Source of the DNA: CAZLPZ01 sp964561535
GTDB taxonomy: Bacteria; Pseudomonadota; Alphaproteobacteria; Micavibrionales; Micavibrionaceae
DNA: 64,000 bases
NCBI GenBank assembly: GCA_964561535.1
Contig: CAZLPZ010000003.1
Coordinates: 37,373 to 101,372, forward strand
Reading direction: 5' to 3'
Part shown: one piece after another, positions 52,287 to 62,033 of the stretch
Layout: every line of letters begins with the position of its first letter
Numbering within the stretch: the first letter of the stretch is position 1
Program-made: the position numbers and the translations under genes
The notes under the pieces: model-generated
What the model was told of the DNA's origin: nothing
The model's database searches: none
Seen by the model: only the letters and a program-made list of their open reading frames with translations

Positions 52287-53270
52287 ATGAATAAAAATGT
52301 TGTCATTGTTCTTGTCGGCGGATTGATCATCGCGATTTTGGTTGCTTTGATTGTGAAGGTTGGGCTGTCTGGTGGTAAAGAGTCAGGAGTCCAAATTTTG
52401 GTTGCCGCTCGAAATTTACCTGCGGGATATAATTTGACAGAAAAGGATGTGGCTTTTAAAAATTGGCCAGAAGGATCGGTTACCGGCACGATGATGGTTC
52501 GTAAAGATTCCAGTCAGACGTTGGCGACTTTGGCTAAAGGGCAATTAAAACGCGAAGTTGCACAAGGTGAGGCGATTACAACCACAGCGTTAGTCATGAA
52601 CGGTAAAGGAAATGTTCTTGCCGCGGTGATGGATCCTGGAATGCGGGCTGTTGCCATTAAAGTCAAAGCTGAATCGATGGTGGGGGGGTTTATTGCGCCA
52701 GGTGATCGCGTTGATGTTGTGATGACATACGAGGTCAAGGGAGCCGAGTTGGATAATCCCGAAGTTCGTCGTGAAGTGCGCAAGTATGCAGCTGAAACAA
52801 TTCTTGAAAATGTGCGTGTTTTGGCCATTGACCAAGTTGCTAAAAAAGAAGATGACAAGGCGAAAGTTGGTCGAACCGTGACGCTTGAAGTCGATACGTC
52901 GGGGGCTGAACGCCTAAATTTGGCGAGTGTGATGTCGGATGACGGGTTAACTTTGACGTTACGGCCCTTAGGTGACGATGTCATTTCCGATAACAAGAAG
53001 AAACGAATTACAACGGATACGGATATTAGTTCGATTCTTCAAGAGATTAATCGGTTATCTGATACAGGCGTTTCTGGCCCATCAAATGTCGTACGGGTTT
53101 ATAACGGCGAAAATATTCAAAATATGGTGGTACGAGGCGCTCCCAAAGAGCCGGTTCCCATTCCCATGGACGAGAATAATTCTTCTTCTCTAAATAATTC
53201 AGGTGCACCAAATATATCATCTTCTCTTGAGGGGCCTGTGGTAAACACAACGCCAGAAAATCATCCATGA
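52287..53270 (+). CDS. cpaB: Tad pilus assembly protein CpaB/RcpC
   Basis: 327 residues. An N-terminal membrane helix (VVIVLVGGLIIAILVALIVK) is followed by an SAF domain (VQILVAARNLPAGYNLTEKD) and the CpaB/RcpC domain (VAIKVKAESMVGGFIAPGDR, then VDVVMTYE, then TVTLEVDTSGAERLNLAS). The C-terminus is a Ser/Asn/Pro-rich tail. CpaB is periplasmic and works with the secretin; SAF domains may bind cell wall glycans. Its stop overlaps the cpaC start. Confidence 0.92.
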   Translation: MNKNVVIVLVGGLIIAILVALIVKVGLSGGKESGVQILVAARNLPAGYNLTEKDVAFKNWPEGSVTGTMMVRKDSSQTLATLAKGQLKREVAQGEAITTTALVMNGKGNVLAAVMDPGMRAVAIKVKAESMVGGFIAPGDRVDVVMTYEVKGAELDNPEVRREVRKYAAETILENVRVLAIDQVAKKEDDKAKVGRTVTLEVDTSGAERLNLASVMSDDGLTLTLRPLGDDVISDNKKKRITTDTDISSILQEINRLSDTGVSGPSNVVRVYNGENIQNMVVRGAPKEPVPIPMDENNSSSLNNSGAPNISSSLEGPVVNTTPENHP

Positions 53271-54715
53271 TGAACATGTATCAAAAATATTTTTTTGTGT
53301 TAATTGCTTGTATATTGGCGATATCTTTACCGCTTGTGCCGACATTGGCTGCACGAAATTCGGACACTTTGTTTGCACAAGAAATTCAAGATCGTGATCC
53401 TTTGATGGTGCTCACGGTTGGGAAAGCAGAAATTGTAGACATTGATGGAAATGTATCGGACATTATGGTTGCCGATCCTGATATTATTGATGTTGTCGCC
53501 TTACAATCAAATCGCATGTATATCGTTGGTGCAAAAGTTGGGAATACAAACGTCATTGCAGTCGATGCCGACGGTAATATTGTGAAACGGTTAAATATTC
53601 ATGTTCGAGTTGATGAACGGACATTAGAAGAAACAATGAGAGAATTATTTCCGGACGAAGATATTCGTGCGCGTACTGTAAATAATCAGGTTATTTTATT
53701 GGGTCGCGTTTCAGACCCTATGATTGCAGGGCAGGTTCGTGATCTTGCGTTACGATTTGTTGGGGATGAAAAAAACCTTGTGAATCTGGTTAAAGTCAGT
53801 GGGGACATGCAGGTTATGCTTAAGGTTCGTGTGATGGAAGCATCGCGTGCGGTGTTGAAAGAACTGGGTGTCGAAAGTCACGCGAATGGTGGAAATGGAA
53901 CAACAGGTTTATTTAATAACACAACCCCAAATACGTTGGGTGGTGGGGTCAGTAGTGTTCTTGGGACAACGGCGCAAACAGGATTGACGACGGATCCATT
54001 CGGTGTTGGACGTTTAATTTATGATACCGGGATTAATGGCATTGGATTTACGGAAATCTTGGTGAATGCCTTGGAACAAGATAAGTTAATTAATATTTTG
54101 GCAGAACCAAATTTAACAGCAATTTCAGGTGAAGAAGCTAGTTTTTTGGCGGGTGGGGAATTTCCTTTGCCGATGGGTCGGGATAATAATGGGAACGTTG
54201 TTTTTGAAATGAAACCATTTGGGGTATCGCTTAATTTCCGACCGACCGTTTTGAATGACAAACGTATCAGTTTACAACTTAAGACAGAAGTATCATCTCT
54301 TGATCCAGAAGGTGGAATTACGATTGATAGTATTACTGTTCCGGGATTGGATGTGCGTCGAGCGGAAACAATTGTTGAATTGAATAGCGGTGGATCATTG
54401 ATGATTGCAGGGATGTTGAAATCAGAAACAGTCAAAGGTGTATCGGGGCTTCCAAATGCGCGTCGCTTGCCTATTATCGGCAATTTAATTTCATCAGATA
54501 GTTTTAATCGGGAAGAAACAGAATTATTGATTATTGTTACACCGTATATTGTACGCCCCATTCCTCAACAAAAAGATGTTGAAGCGGTTCATGTTGCGGA
54601 TCATCCTTCGGCTCCTTTGGAAGATCTTTTTGTGAATAATTTAAAAGTGGTTTACGGCACACGTTTTCCAGTTGTACCGTCTGGTCCAGGACGTCTTGGG
54701 TATTTACTTGAATAA
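53267..54715 (+). CDS. cpaC: Tad pilus secretin CpaC/RcpA
   Basis: A 482-residue outer-membrane secretin. After a signal peptide (to about residue 29) comes the pilus N-domain (LTVGKAEIVDIDGNVSDIMV, then ADPDIIDVVAL), a BON-like region, and the secretin core with VNALEQDKLINILAEPNLTA, GEEASFLAGGEFPLP and ETELLIIVTPYIVRPI. It forms the multimeric channel through which the Flp pilus passes. Coupled to cpaB (ATGA) and followed by cpaD. Confidence 0.95.
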   Translation: MMNMYQKYFFVLIACILAISLPLVPTLAARNSDTLFAQEIQDRDPLMVLTVGKAEIVDIDGNVSDIMVADPDIIDVVALQSNRMYIVGAKVGNTNVIAVDADGNIVKRLNIHVRVDERTLEETMRELFPDEDIRARTVNNQVILLGRVSDPMIAGQVRDLALRFVGDEKNLVNLVKVSGDMQVMLKVRVMEASRAVLKELGVESHANGGNGTTGLFNNTTPNTLGGGVSSVLGTTAQTGLTTDPFGVGRLIYDTGINGIGFTEILVNALEQDKLINILAEPNLTAISGEEASFLAGGEFPLPMGRDNNGNVVFEMKPFGVSLNFRPTVLNDKRISLQLKTEVSSLDPEGGITIDSITVPGLDVRRAETIVELNSGGSLMIAGMLKSETVKGVSGLPNARRLPIIGNLISSDSFNREETELLIIVTPYIVRPIPQQKDVEAVHVADHPSAPLEDLFVNNLKVVYGTRFPVVPSGPGRLGYLLE

Positions 54716-54729
54716 AAAGGATGTTGTTG

Positions 54730-55398
54730 ATGCGTATGTATAGTATTTCGCCGACTTTTATGGCTGGGTTCGCTCTTTTAAGTACTTTGGGATTGATGGG
54801 GTGTGAGATGACATCTCCAAGTCGCGTAAATATTAGTCCGATTACAGTTGAAGAACATCGCCAAGAAAAGTTTTTATCCATTGAATCTGTGACGCCGGAT
54901 TTGATACAGGATCTTGCCGAGCATTATAGCCAATATGGTAAGGGACCAATCTCTGTATTAGTTCTCTATCCTGCGGGTGGGGCTGAAAATATGGCTCAAA
55001 AAAATGCAAACCATATTGCCAATATGTTGCGTGAGGCAGGATTACCGATTGTTCAAACAGAAACGATGCCTGTCAGTGATCCTTTAAAATCGGGGCATGT
55101 TCGTATTGAATATATTTCTCTAAAAGCGCATGCGCCGAAAGGGTGTTCACCCCATCCTGCAGATTCGCGTCCTGATGTTAGGGCAAGTGAAGATGGATTA
55201 TTCCCTGATTATCGATTTGGGTGCGGTGTCGACAGTTATATTGCGGGCCAAGTTGCGCGTCCTGCAGATCTTTTAGGAAAATCGGATATTGATGCTGCTG
55301 CTGGGGAACGTGGAAGTGCTCAACTTAAAGATTACCGCGAAGGTAAGCCTTTTAAAGAGTTAAAAGGGTTGAATGCGTCTGAATTGAAGACTCAATAG
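54730..55398 (+). CDS. cpaD: Tad pilus lipoprotein CpaD
   Basis: About 222 residues. The lipobox LGLMGC puts the acylated Cys near residue 25. The domain with VLVLYPAGGAENMAQKNANH and the ending GCGVDSYIAGQVARPADLLG is characteristic of CpaD (compare the Caulobacter pattern FGCAxxxNLAAMVADPRDLL). CpaD helps localise the secretin in the outer membrane. ATGs exist at 54721 and 54730; AAAAGG is well spaced only for the second. A 142-base spacer with a promoter-like TATAAT separates it from cpaE. Confidence 0.87.
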   Translation: MRMYSISPTFMAGFALLSTLGLMGCEMTSPSRVNISPITVEEHRQEKFLSIESVTPDLIQDLAEHYSQYGKGPISVLVLYPAGGAENMAQKNANHIANMLREAGLPIVQTETMPVSDPLKSGHVRIEYISLKAHAPKGCSPHPADSRPDVRASEDGLFPDYRFGCGVDSYIAGQVARPADLLGKSDIDAAAGERGSAQLKDYREGKPFKELKGLNASELKTQ

Positions 55399-55503
55399 GA
55401 AATTTTATTTAAAAATAGAAATACTTGATTTCTTACCCCTTCATATATGATTAAAATATATTTTTCAGTTTAAAATTTAAGATCTGTTTTAATCAAGCTC
55501 TGA

Positions 55504-55509
55504 TATAAT
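55504..55509 (+). promoter_or_regulatory. Candidate -10 element for cpaE-cpaF-tadB-tadC
   Basis: A perfect TATAAT in an A/T-rich 142-base spacer, 31 bases before the cpaE ATG. No good -35 word is found 16-18 bases upstream, so this is a weak call. It would allow the motor genes to be transcribed apart from the secretin genes. Confidence 0.35.
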
Positions 55510-55540
55510 AGATAAGGGAAAAAGAAGGATTCTTATATCT

Positions 55541-56782
55541 ATGTCTGTATCAGGTTCCAGTTCATATGCGACTTTATTGCCGGTGGCTCGTGTGGCTGTA
55601 TTTTCCGGCCATGAAGAAACACGTGCAGCCGTGTCTGCACTTGCGGCGGATTGGCGATTTGCTCGGGTAACATTTGATATTCAAACAGGTGATTTAACGC
55701 GGGCTATTCAACTTTATGCCCAAGGAGCATCCCCTAATGTCATCATTATAGACACGGATGTGATTGATTCAAGTTTTACGGCATTACTTGAACAACTTGC
55801 ATCTACATGTACAGAAGGTACTGATGCCGTTGTTGTGGGGCCTGTGAACGATGTTGCGATGTACCGATATTTGATCAATATGGGTGTTGGTGATTATTTG
55901 GTTCGACCATTGCAATCTTCTGTCATTGCCGATGTGATTGCACGTTTGATTCTTGCTCAGCTTGGGGCATCAGGCAGCCAACTGATCGCAACGATTGGAG
56001 GCAAGGGAGGTGTTGGTACATCAACGATCGCCGGATTGGTTGGCTATGGATTATCTGAACATGGCGGACATAAAACAGTTTTGTTGGATATGGCGTTTGG
56101 GAAATCATATTTACCAGTGGCATTTGGATTAGAACCTGTTGCAACATTTTCGGAACTGGCGCGTGCAGCAGCCACAAACGATCCGAACGCTATGCAGCGT
56201 ATGTTATTAAAAGCAGGAAAAAATTTATTTGTTCTGGGGACTGGAAACGATCGATATTTAGATGATGGCATTCCAGCCGAGCAGATTGATTATATTTTGG
56301 ATCGTATATTGTCAGTTTATCCATATGTTGTAATCGATTTATCATCAGCGCCGGCAACAATGCAGAGACTTGTTCTTGCACGGGCTCAAAAAATTATTCT
56401 CGTTTCAACACCGACCTTACCTTCTTTACGACTGACACGTGCTTTGATTAATGACATTAAGGATTTAAAGGGAGGTAATACTGAACTTTTAGATTTTGTT
56501 CTTAATATGACGGATCAAAATCAAGGTGCAGAAGTAAAACGTTCTGATATCGAGGCGGCTCTTCAACATAAGGTCAATATGATGATCCCTTATGATCCAA
56601 AACTCATTATGACAGCGGAAGCAAAGACAAAAGTTTTAGGAACTGTAAAAGGGATTCCTAAAATTATTGATGATTTAATTATAAAACTTCATTTGGGCCA
56701 ATCTGGGGGGCGTTCGGGTACGGATCCATCAAAATCAGGGGGCGGTCTTTTAAAGTCTCTTATTCATAAGGCGGGGGCGTAA
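55541..56782 (+). CDS. cpaE: Tad pilus assembly protein CpaE/TadZ
   Basis: 413 residues. The N-terminal receiver-like domain (about 15-140) includes VIIIDTDVIDSSFTALLEQL and GVGDYLVRPLQSSVI. The C-terminal MinD/ParA-type ATPase has the deviant Walker A GGKGGVGTSTIAG at about residues 153-165, followed by VLLDMAFGKSYLPVAFGLEP. CpaE/TadZ proteins place the pilus machine at the cell pole. The stop overlaps the cpaF ATG by one base. Confidence 0.93.
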   Translation: MSVSGSSSYATLLPVARVAVFSGHEETRAAVSALAADWRFARVTFDIQTGDLTRAIQLYAQGASPNVIIIDTDVIDSSFTALLEQLASTCTEGTDAVVVGPVNDVAMYRYLINMGVGDYLVRPLQSSVIADVIARLILAQLGASGSQLIATIGGKGGVGTSTIAGLVGYGLSEHGGHKTVLLDMAFGKSYLPVAFGLEPVATFSELARAAATNDPNAMQRMLLKAGKNLFVLGTGNDRYLDDGIPAEQIDYILDRILSVYPYVVIDLSSAPATMQRLVLARAQKIILVSTPTLPSLRLTRALINDIKDLKGGNTELLDFVLNMTDQNQGAEVKRSDIEAALQHKVNMMIPYDPKLIMTAEAKTKVLGTVKGIPKIIDDLIIKLHLGQSGGRSGTDPSKSGGGLLKSLIHKAGA

Positions 56783-58362
56783 TGTTTGGGAAAAAAACAC
56801 CTGGTTCTTTACCACCTTTACCACATGGTTCGACATCTATATCGGCGCCGGAATCATCTTTGCATGCGCCGACACCAACAATACCCGTACCCCGTGCCGC
56901 ACCGCCATTGGTGTCATCATCTGGAATACCTACAACGCCATCCACGCCATCGCTGGGGGCGCAAATGGCCGTAAAGCCGAATACATCAACGGCATCGCCA
57001 CCTGTCCCAAAAACAGTGATTGAAGATGATGTTTTTAAAACACATATTGAAAAAGTTCCAGGGCATGATACGGACCAAGACTCGGCGCAAAATATTCGTT
57101 TGCAACGGGCACAGGCGCGTATTTGGTCAGATTTGCGCGATGGTATTGATTTAAAAGCCCTTGCTCGAATGGATTCAAAAGCTGCACGGGAAGAAGTCCA
57201 ATCGGCTGTTACTGAAATTGCACGGTTTCGAAATTTAGATTTAACGCCCAGCGAGCTGCATCAAATTGCCAAAGAATGCGGCGACGATATGTTGGGATTC
57301 GGCCCATTAGAGCCATTATTAGAACGTGATGATATTGCGGATATCATGATTAATGGGCCCGATGTAACATATATTGAAGTTAAAGGTAAGATTGAGCGCG
57401 CAGAAATTCATTTTCGTGATAATGCGCACTTGGTAACAATTTGCCAACGAATTGTGGGGGCGATTGGACGGCGTGTCGATGAATCGTCGCCAATGTGTGA
57501 TGCACGTTTGCCGGATGGCTCGCGTGTGAACGTCATTATTCCGCCTTTGGCTGTCGATGGCGCGTGTATGACTATTCGAAAATTTAAAAAAGACAAATTA
57601 ACACTTGAAAAATTAGTTGAATTTGGATCGATGTCTCCGTCGGCTGCAAAATTAATTATGGCGATTGGGCGAGCACGTGTAAATGTGTTGGTGTCGGGGG
57701 GGACTGGGTCTGGAAAAACAACAATGTTGAATTGTTTGACACGATATATTGAGGCCGGTGAGCGTATTATTACCTGCGAAGATGCATGTGAGTTACAACT
57801 TCAACAACCGCACGTGGTGCGTCTTGAAACGCGCCCTCCGAACCTTGAGGGTGTGGGCGAGGTGACGATGCGCGATTTAGTTAAAAACTGTCTGCGGATG
57901 CGTCCTGAACGTATTATTGTGGGTGAGGTCCGGGGGTCCGAGGCATTTGATTTGTTACAGGCGATGAACACAGGCCACGATGGATCGATGGGAACTGTTC
58001 ACGCAAACAATCCGCGTGAGGCGATTTCACGGATGGAAAATATGATTGCGATGGGAGGACTGAATTTACCAGCCAAGGCTGTGCGTGAACAAATTGCATC
58101 TGCTGTAAACGTGATTGTTCAAGTACAGCGGCTGCGTGATGGTTCACGGTGTTTGACTCACGTCTCAGAAATTACGGGTATGGAAGGGGATGTCGTGACC
58201 ATGCAGGATTTATTTGTTCTTGAATTTTTAGGGGAAGACGAAAAAGGTAAATTAATTACAAAATTAAAATCGACAGGTATGCGGCCAAAATTTTATGATA
58301 AAGCACGGCAATTCGGCGTTGAAAAATATGTTCTTGACGCTATGGAAGAAGCGTACGGGTAA
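56782..58362 (+). CDS. cpaF: Tad pilus motor ATPase CpaF/TadA
   Basis: A 526-residue secretion ATPase of the GspE/VirB11 class. The first about 75 residues are a Pro/Ser/Thr-rich disordered leader. Then come the N-domain (DDMLGFGPLEPLLERDDIAD, IMINGPDVTYIEVKGKIERA) and the ATPase core with Walker A SGGTGSGKTTML (about 305-316), Asp box TCEDACELQLQQPHVVRLET, Walker B RPERIIVGEVRG and His box GTVHANNPREA. It powers both extension and retraction of Tad pili. Followed 5 bases later by tadB. Confidence 0.96.
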   Translation: MFGKKTPGSLPPLPHGSTSISAPESSLHAPTPTIPVPRAAPPLVSSSGIPTTPSTPSLGAQMAVKPNTSTASPPVPKTVIEDDVFKTHIEKVPGHDTDQDSAQNIRLQRAQARIWSDLRDGIDLKALARMDSKAAREEVQSAVTEIARFRNLDLTPSELHQIAKECGDDMLGFGPLEPLLERDDIADIMINGPDVTYIEVKGKIERAEIHFRDNAHLVTICQRIVGAIGRRVDESSPMCDARLPDGSRVNVIIPPLAVDGACMTIRKFKKDKLTLEKLVEFGSMSPSAAKLIMAIGRARVNVLVSGGTGSGKTTMLNCLTRYIEAGERIITCEDACELQLQQPHVVRLETRPPNLEGVGEVTMRDLVKNCLRMRPERIIVGEVRGSEAFDLLQAMNTGHDGSMGTVHANNPREAISRMENMIAMGGLNLPAKAVREQIASAVNVIVQVQRLRDGSRCLTHVSEITGMEGDVVTMQDLFVLEFLGEDEKGKLITKLKSTGMRPKFYDKARQFGVEKYVLDAMEEAYG

Positions 58363-58367
58363 TAGAA

Positions 58368-59348
58368 ATGCCAATGATTTCCCTTATTTTATTGGTTCTT
58401 GTTTTAGGTGTTGGGGTGATTGGCATTATTCTCGCGATTAAAATGCAGAATGATCAAGCACGGTCGCGCCGCCTGTCGGTTATTACGGGGCGGGGCGGGG
58501 ATCGTAATGATATTGGGGACAAAGATATAAAAGATAGACGTTTGGCCAGTCTGTCACGGAAACTCAAGCAATCCCAAGAGGGACATAAAAAAGGAGTTGC
58601 GCATAAGGAAACATTGCGTGATTTACTTATCTATGCAGGATTATTCGTACCTACTTATTATTTTTGGATTGGGTCAATCATTGGGGGAGCTCTTTTATAT
58701 TTAATTGCAACGCTGATGGGGTTGATGCCACTTGCGCGGATATTTTTGGGAATTATGGGTTTTTTTGGACTTCCTCGATTTATTTTACGGTTTATGGCAG
58801 GAAAAAGACAAAAGAAATTTTTAGAGGATTTCGCGGATGGTTTAGAATCTATTGTGCGCTTGTTAAAAGCGGGGATGCCTATTGGCGAAGCCATTGCCAT
58901 GGTTGCGCGTGAATTTGGCGGTCCATTGGGTGAGGAAATGGGTAAGGTGTATGAAAGTCAGCGTATTGGCGTTTCTTTATCTGAAGCTATTCAAGATTGT
59001 GCGCGTCGTATGCCACTTCCTGAAGTACGTATGTTTGCAACCGGTATTATTATTCAACAACAAACAGGGTCCTCTTTGTCAGATGTATTGATGAGTTTGG
59101 CGGCCTTGATTCGTGCACGTTTTAGATTAAAGCGAAAAGTACATGCTTTGTCTGCGGAAGCCAAAGCATCGGCCGCAATTATCGGCGCGTTACCTGTTCT
59201 TGTGGCAACGGGCCTTTATTTCGTGAATCCAGATTATATCAGTTTATTGTTCACCACATCATCTGGACGGTTTTATCTGACATGTGCTGTAGGCTGGATG
59301 ATGATTGGGATCATTGTGATGAAACAAATGATTAATTTTAAAGTTTAA
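58368..59348 (+). CDS. tadB: Tad pilus platform protein TadB
   Basis: A 326-residue inner-membrane platform protein of the GspF family. It has an N-terminal helix (SLILLVLVLGVGVIGIILAI), a charged cytoplasmic region, paired helices (YYFWIGSIIGGALLYLIATL), the T2SSF domain (EDFADGLESIVRLLKAGMPI and FATGIIIQQQTGSSLSDVLM), and two C-terminal helices. It works with TadC and the CpaF motor to build the pilus. Confidence 0.93.
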   Translation: MPMISLILLVLVLGVGVIGIILAIKMQNDQARSRRLSVITGRGGDRNDIGDKDIKDRRLASLSRKLKQSQEGHKKGVAHKETLRDLLIYAGLFVPTYYFWIGSIIGGALLYLIATLMGLMPLARIFLGIMGFFGLPRFILRFMAGKRQKKFLEDFADGLESIVRLLKAGMPIGEAIAMVAREFGGPLGEEMGKVYESQRIGVSLSEAIQDCARRMPLPEVRMFATGIIIQQQTGSSLSDVLMSLAALIRARFRLKRKVHALSAEAKASAAIIGALPVLVATGLYFVNPDYISLLFTTSSGRFYLTCAVGWMMIGIIVMKQMINFKV

Positions 59349-59360
59349 AAGGCATAGGGC

Positions 59361-60320
59361 ATGATTGGTTTTTTTGATTTTGTGGATGATAGCGTTATTA
59401 TTATGGGCAGCGGAGTTTTAGCAGCCATATCGTTTGTTTTATTTGCGCTACCATTTTTAAATCGTCAGGATCAAAAAGAGCTTTATCGAGATATTATCGA
59501 GAAAAAGCGTCGCGCTTTATTTGAACAAACGGCTCAGGATGTTGCGGCGCGGGGACAAGTATCTGCAAAAGATTCTCTTGCAAATGTCTATCGGGTTCAA
59601 ACTCTATTTGGACGAACAGGGCAAAAATTACGGGATAAAATGTTACAGGCGGGGATTCGTGATCCTAAAGCCCCCATTTATTATTTGTGTGCCCAAATTC
59701 TCGTGCCATTTATTTTATTTTTATTTGCATTGTTGATTTTATTTAAGGCCGATGAACCCTTTTCCCCCATGATGCGGATGGGATTGATCATGGGGCTTCC
59801 TTTTTTTGGAGCATTGTTGCCCCGGCTGCTTGTAAAAAATTATATTATTAAACGACAATTGGATATTAGTTTATCATTCCCCAATGCCCTTGATATGATG
59901 TTGATTTGTATTCAAGGCGGTATCGGTATGGAGCAGGCTGTTGATCGTGTTGCCGAAGAAATGGCTGAAAATGCGCCCGTTCTTGCGGAAGAACTCGGAA
60001 TCCTAAGTGCAGAAATGGGTATGTTGAATGATCGTCGAGAGGCATTAAAAGGGTTTTCGCGGCGCGTTGGCAGTGGTGCGGCACGGTCATTTGCAACAGC
60101 TATTATTCAGGCCGAACAATACGGGACATCCATGTCTCAGGCGATGAAAGTTATATCGGATGATTTACGTGATCAACGGATGCAGGAAGCTGAACGAAAA
60201 GCAGCATCTTTGCCGCCAAAATTAACGGTCCCGATGATTTTGTTTTTCTTGCCTGCATTGTTTGTCATTATTTTATGCCCTGCTTTTTTACAGGCAAGTG
60301 CTGCTGGTGTTGGGAAATAA
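59361..60320 (+). CDS. tadC: Tad pilus platform protein TadC
   Basis: A 319-residue partner of TadB. N-terminal helix IIMGSGVLAAISFVLFALPF, a cytoplasmic region, a helix pair (YYLCAQILVPFILFLFALLI), the T2SSF domain (FPNALDMMLICIQGGIGMEQ and FATAIIQAEQYGTSMSQAM), then PPKLTVPMILFFLPALFVII at the C-terminus, a typical TadC ending. It starts 12 bases after tadB and converges on tadD with 20 bases between stops. Confidence 0.93.
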   Translation: MIGFFDFVDDSVIIMGSGVLAAISFVLFALPFLNRQDQKELYRDIIEKKRRALFEQTAQDVAARGQVSAKDSLANVYRVQTLFGRTGQKLRDKMLQAGIRDPKAPIYYLCAQILVPFILFLFALLILFKADEPFSPMMRMGLIMGLPFFGALLPRLLVKNYIIKRQLDISLSFPNALDMMLICIQGGIGMEQAVDRVAEEMAENAPVLAEELGILSAEMGMLNDRREALKGFSRRVGSGAARSFATAIIQAEQYGTSMSQAMKVISDDLRDQRMQEAERKAASLPPKLTVPMILFFLPALFVIILCPAFLQASAAGVGK

Positions 60321-60340
60321 GGCCAATAGGATCTTATTTT

Positions 60341-61066
60341 TTATTGTGCAGATGGTTTTCCAATTGGTTTTGGCGCAGGTCTCCCTGAGGCACTTTCGTT
60401 GAGTGTTCGGATAATCCGCAAGTTACGCTCAACCTCGATGCGGTTCGGCGCCGTTTCTTTAGCTTTTTCCATGATGGCCACCGCCTCATCCAGTCTCTCT
60501 TGATTGGTCAAGTTCAAGGCCAGATTATTCATGACAGGGATGGGGTCTCCTTGCCATTTTTCAAGGGCTTGGCGAAAAGCTGTTTCGGCCTCGACATATT
60601 TTGTTTGGGCATCGAGGGAAATCCCCAAAATTTGATAGGCGTTATACGCATCTTGATCTTTGGCAATTGCTTTGCGAGCATAGGTTTCTGCGGCTGAATA
60701 TTGCGTATTTGCGAGCTGTAGAGCTGCAAATTCAGATAAAATATTCGAGGTTGCATCTTTTCCGTTAGCAAAAGGTTCAAGAACTAAAGCAGCTTTTTGT
60801 AAGTCACCTGAATCGCGTAATGCCTTTGCGAATTTTACAGCTGCTTCGCCATTTTGTGGATCGCGTTTATATACACGTTCCAACAGAATTAATGAACCAG
60901 CGGAAGATCCCTGGCGTCCGGCCTCCCCTGCGGCACGGTCGAGCGCGGAACTGATTTTATCGTCGTACATTCCTTTTGATGCCGACGGATCATTCATGGT
61001 TGTACAGGCGGCAAGGGAAAGAGATAAAAGAAACAGAAAAGAGAAACGTCGGATGAGATGTGTCAT
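60341..61066 (-). CDS. tadD: TadD-like TPR lipoprotein
   Basis: 241 residues. The type II signal peptide ends in LAACT (Cys near residue 21). About five TPR units follow, visible in SLILLERVYKRDPQNGEAAV KFAKAL-type, YNAYQILGISLDAQTKYVEA and PVMNNLALNLTNQERLDEA. TadD/pilotin-like TPR lipoproteins assist secretin assembly in Tad systems. Its place next to tadC supports the call, although it is on the opposite strand. The C-terminus is Pro/Ala-rich. Confidence 0.82.
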   Translation of the reverse strand: MTHLIRRFSFLFLLSLSLAACTTMNDPSASKGMYDDKISSALDRAAGEAGRQGSSAGSLILLERVYKRDPQNGEAAVKFAKALRDSGDLQKAALVLEPFANGKDATSNILSEFAALQLANTQYSAAETYARKAIAKDQDAYNAYQILGISLDAQTKYVEAETAFRQALEKWQGDPIPVMNNLALNLTNQERLDEAVAIMEKAKETAPNRIEVERNLRIIRTLNESASGRPAPKPIGKPSAQ

Positions 61067-61119
61067 TCAATAGTCCTTAAAGAAAGCAGATCAAGGTGAT
61101 TCTAGTGTCAAGTATAGCA

Positions 61120-61806
61120 TCACGGTGCCATCATCGCACCCCCGATATTGCCGGGGCCGGTTGCGCCTGAGATGGGGTTATCGTTTAACCCTTCTTCGGG
61201 CGCGGCGGTCCCGGCACTCGCGGCTTCGGCTGGGACAGCTGCCCCAGTGGATCCTGATCCTGTCGTGTTTTGTGTCATATGAATTTCATGACACATATCG
61301 GGGCAATAAAACATGCTGAATTCTGTGCAATCGCCATTTTTTTTGTCCCCCGTGCAAGACCGACGGACGCGTACATAATCGGCTTTTGGGGCAGCAACAA
61401 TGACAGATCGGGCGAGGATTGTATCCCCTTTTGCGTTTAGGACCTGAAGAAATGTGGCACCGGGCGCTCTTGGGATCAACATGACTTGACGGGGTGTTTC
61501 CATGATTGCCATGAGGTGATTCGAATTTCCAACGACGACGTTGACTGCGTTTTGATCCAATTTTAAAATTTCGATTTTGTCCGGGGTTAACCGGAGCAGG
61601 GGTTCAATTCCTGCCATGAGTTCGCCGTCCAGTAATGGCGGGGGCGTTCCGGGGGTTGGTAAGGGTGGTAGAGTGGGCGTTTTTAAGCCGGCCGATACGG
61701 CTGGTGAAATGGGAGTGGACGGTAAATCGGCGTCTGCCAAGGGGTGATGTAATGGGACTGCGGACAGTAAAAATAAGGCACAAAGAATTGAAAGATAACG
61801 GATCAT
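61120..61806 (-). CDS. Secreted protein with pilus/secretin N-terminal-type domain
   Basis: About 228 residues from the ATG at 61806 (GGGG 7 bases upstream). A signal peptide is followed by a Pro/Thr-rich linker (about 30-60), then a beta-rich domain (EILKLDQNAVNVVVGNSNHL and IPRAPGATFLQVLNAKGDTI) that resembles the N-terminal domain of CpaC-type secretins, and a Cys-rich segment (SCTGDKKNGDCTEFSMFYC, then PDMCHEIHMTQ). The tail is Ala/Gly-rich. No secretin core is present. It lies 53 bases upstream of tadD on the same strand, so the two probably form an operon serving the Tad pilus. The precise role is unknown. Confidence 0.65.
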   Translation of the reverse strand: MIRYLSILCALFLLSAVPLHHPLADADLPSTPISPAVSAGLKTPTLPPLPTPGTPPPLLDGELMAGIEPLLRLTPDKIEILKLDQNAVNVVVGNSNHLMAIMETPRQVMLIPRAPGATFLQVLNAKGDTILARSVIVAAPKADYVRVRRSCTGDKKNGDCTEFSMFYCPDMCHEIHMTQNTTGSGSTGAAVPAEAASAGTAAPEEGLNDNPISGATGPGNIGGAMMAP

Positions 61807-61963
61807 TATAAAACCCCACATGCGAAAAATAATGCCCAAAGACGCCAAAGGGCAAGACACCAGATACGTACCATTAGGATATCATAGATTATAAAGAGGC
61901 GGTATCAGGTTTATTTTGAATTTGTTTAAATGTTTAATAGGGAATGGAGTTTATTCCATAAAG

Positions 61964-61994
61964 CAACCCTCTCCGTTTTTTGCGAAGAGGGTTG
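61964..61994 (-). terminator. Hairpin after the DEAD-box helicase gene
   Basis: CAACCCTCT and AGAGGGTTG form a perfect 9-bp stem around a 13-base loop, 40 bases past the helicase stop codon. Only a short T-rich tail (GCTTTAT on the minus strand) follows, so it may be a weak terminator or an mRNA-end stabiliser. Confidence 0.5.
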
Positions 61995-62033
61995 ATTGTA
62001 TTATGTTAAAAATTTTCAAGAAATATCTTGAAT

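Noticed and set aside
52514..52996. 160-residue open frame antisense to cpaB
   Set aside because: A mirror of the cpaB coding frame, Ser/Thr-rich with no domain and no start signal.
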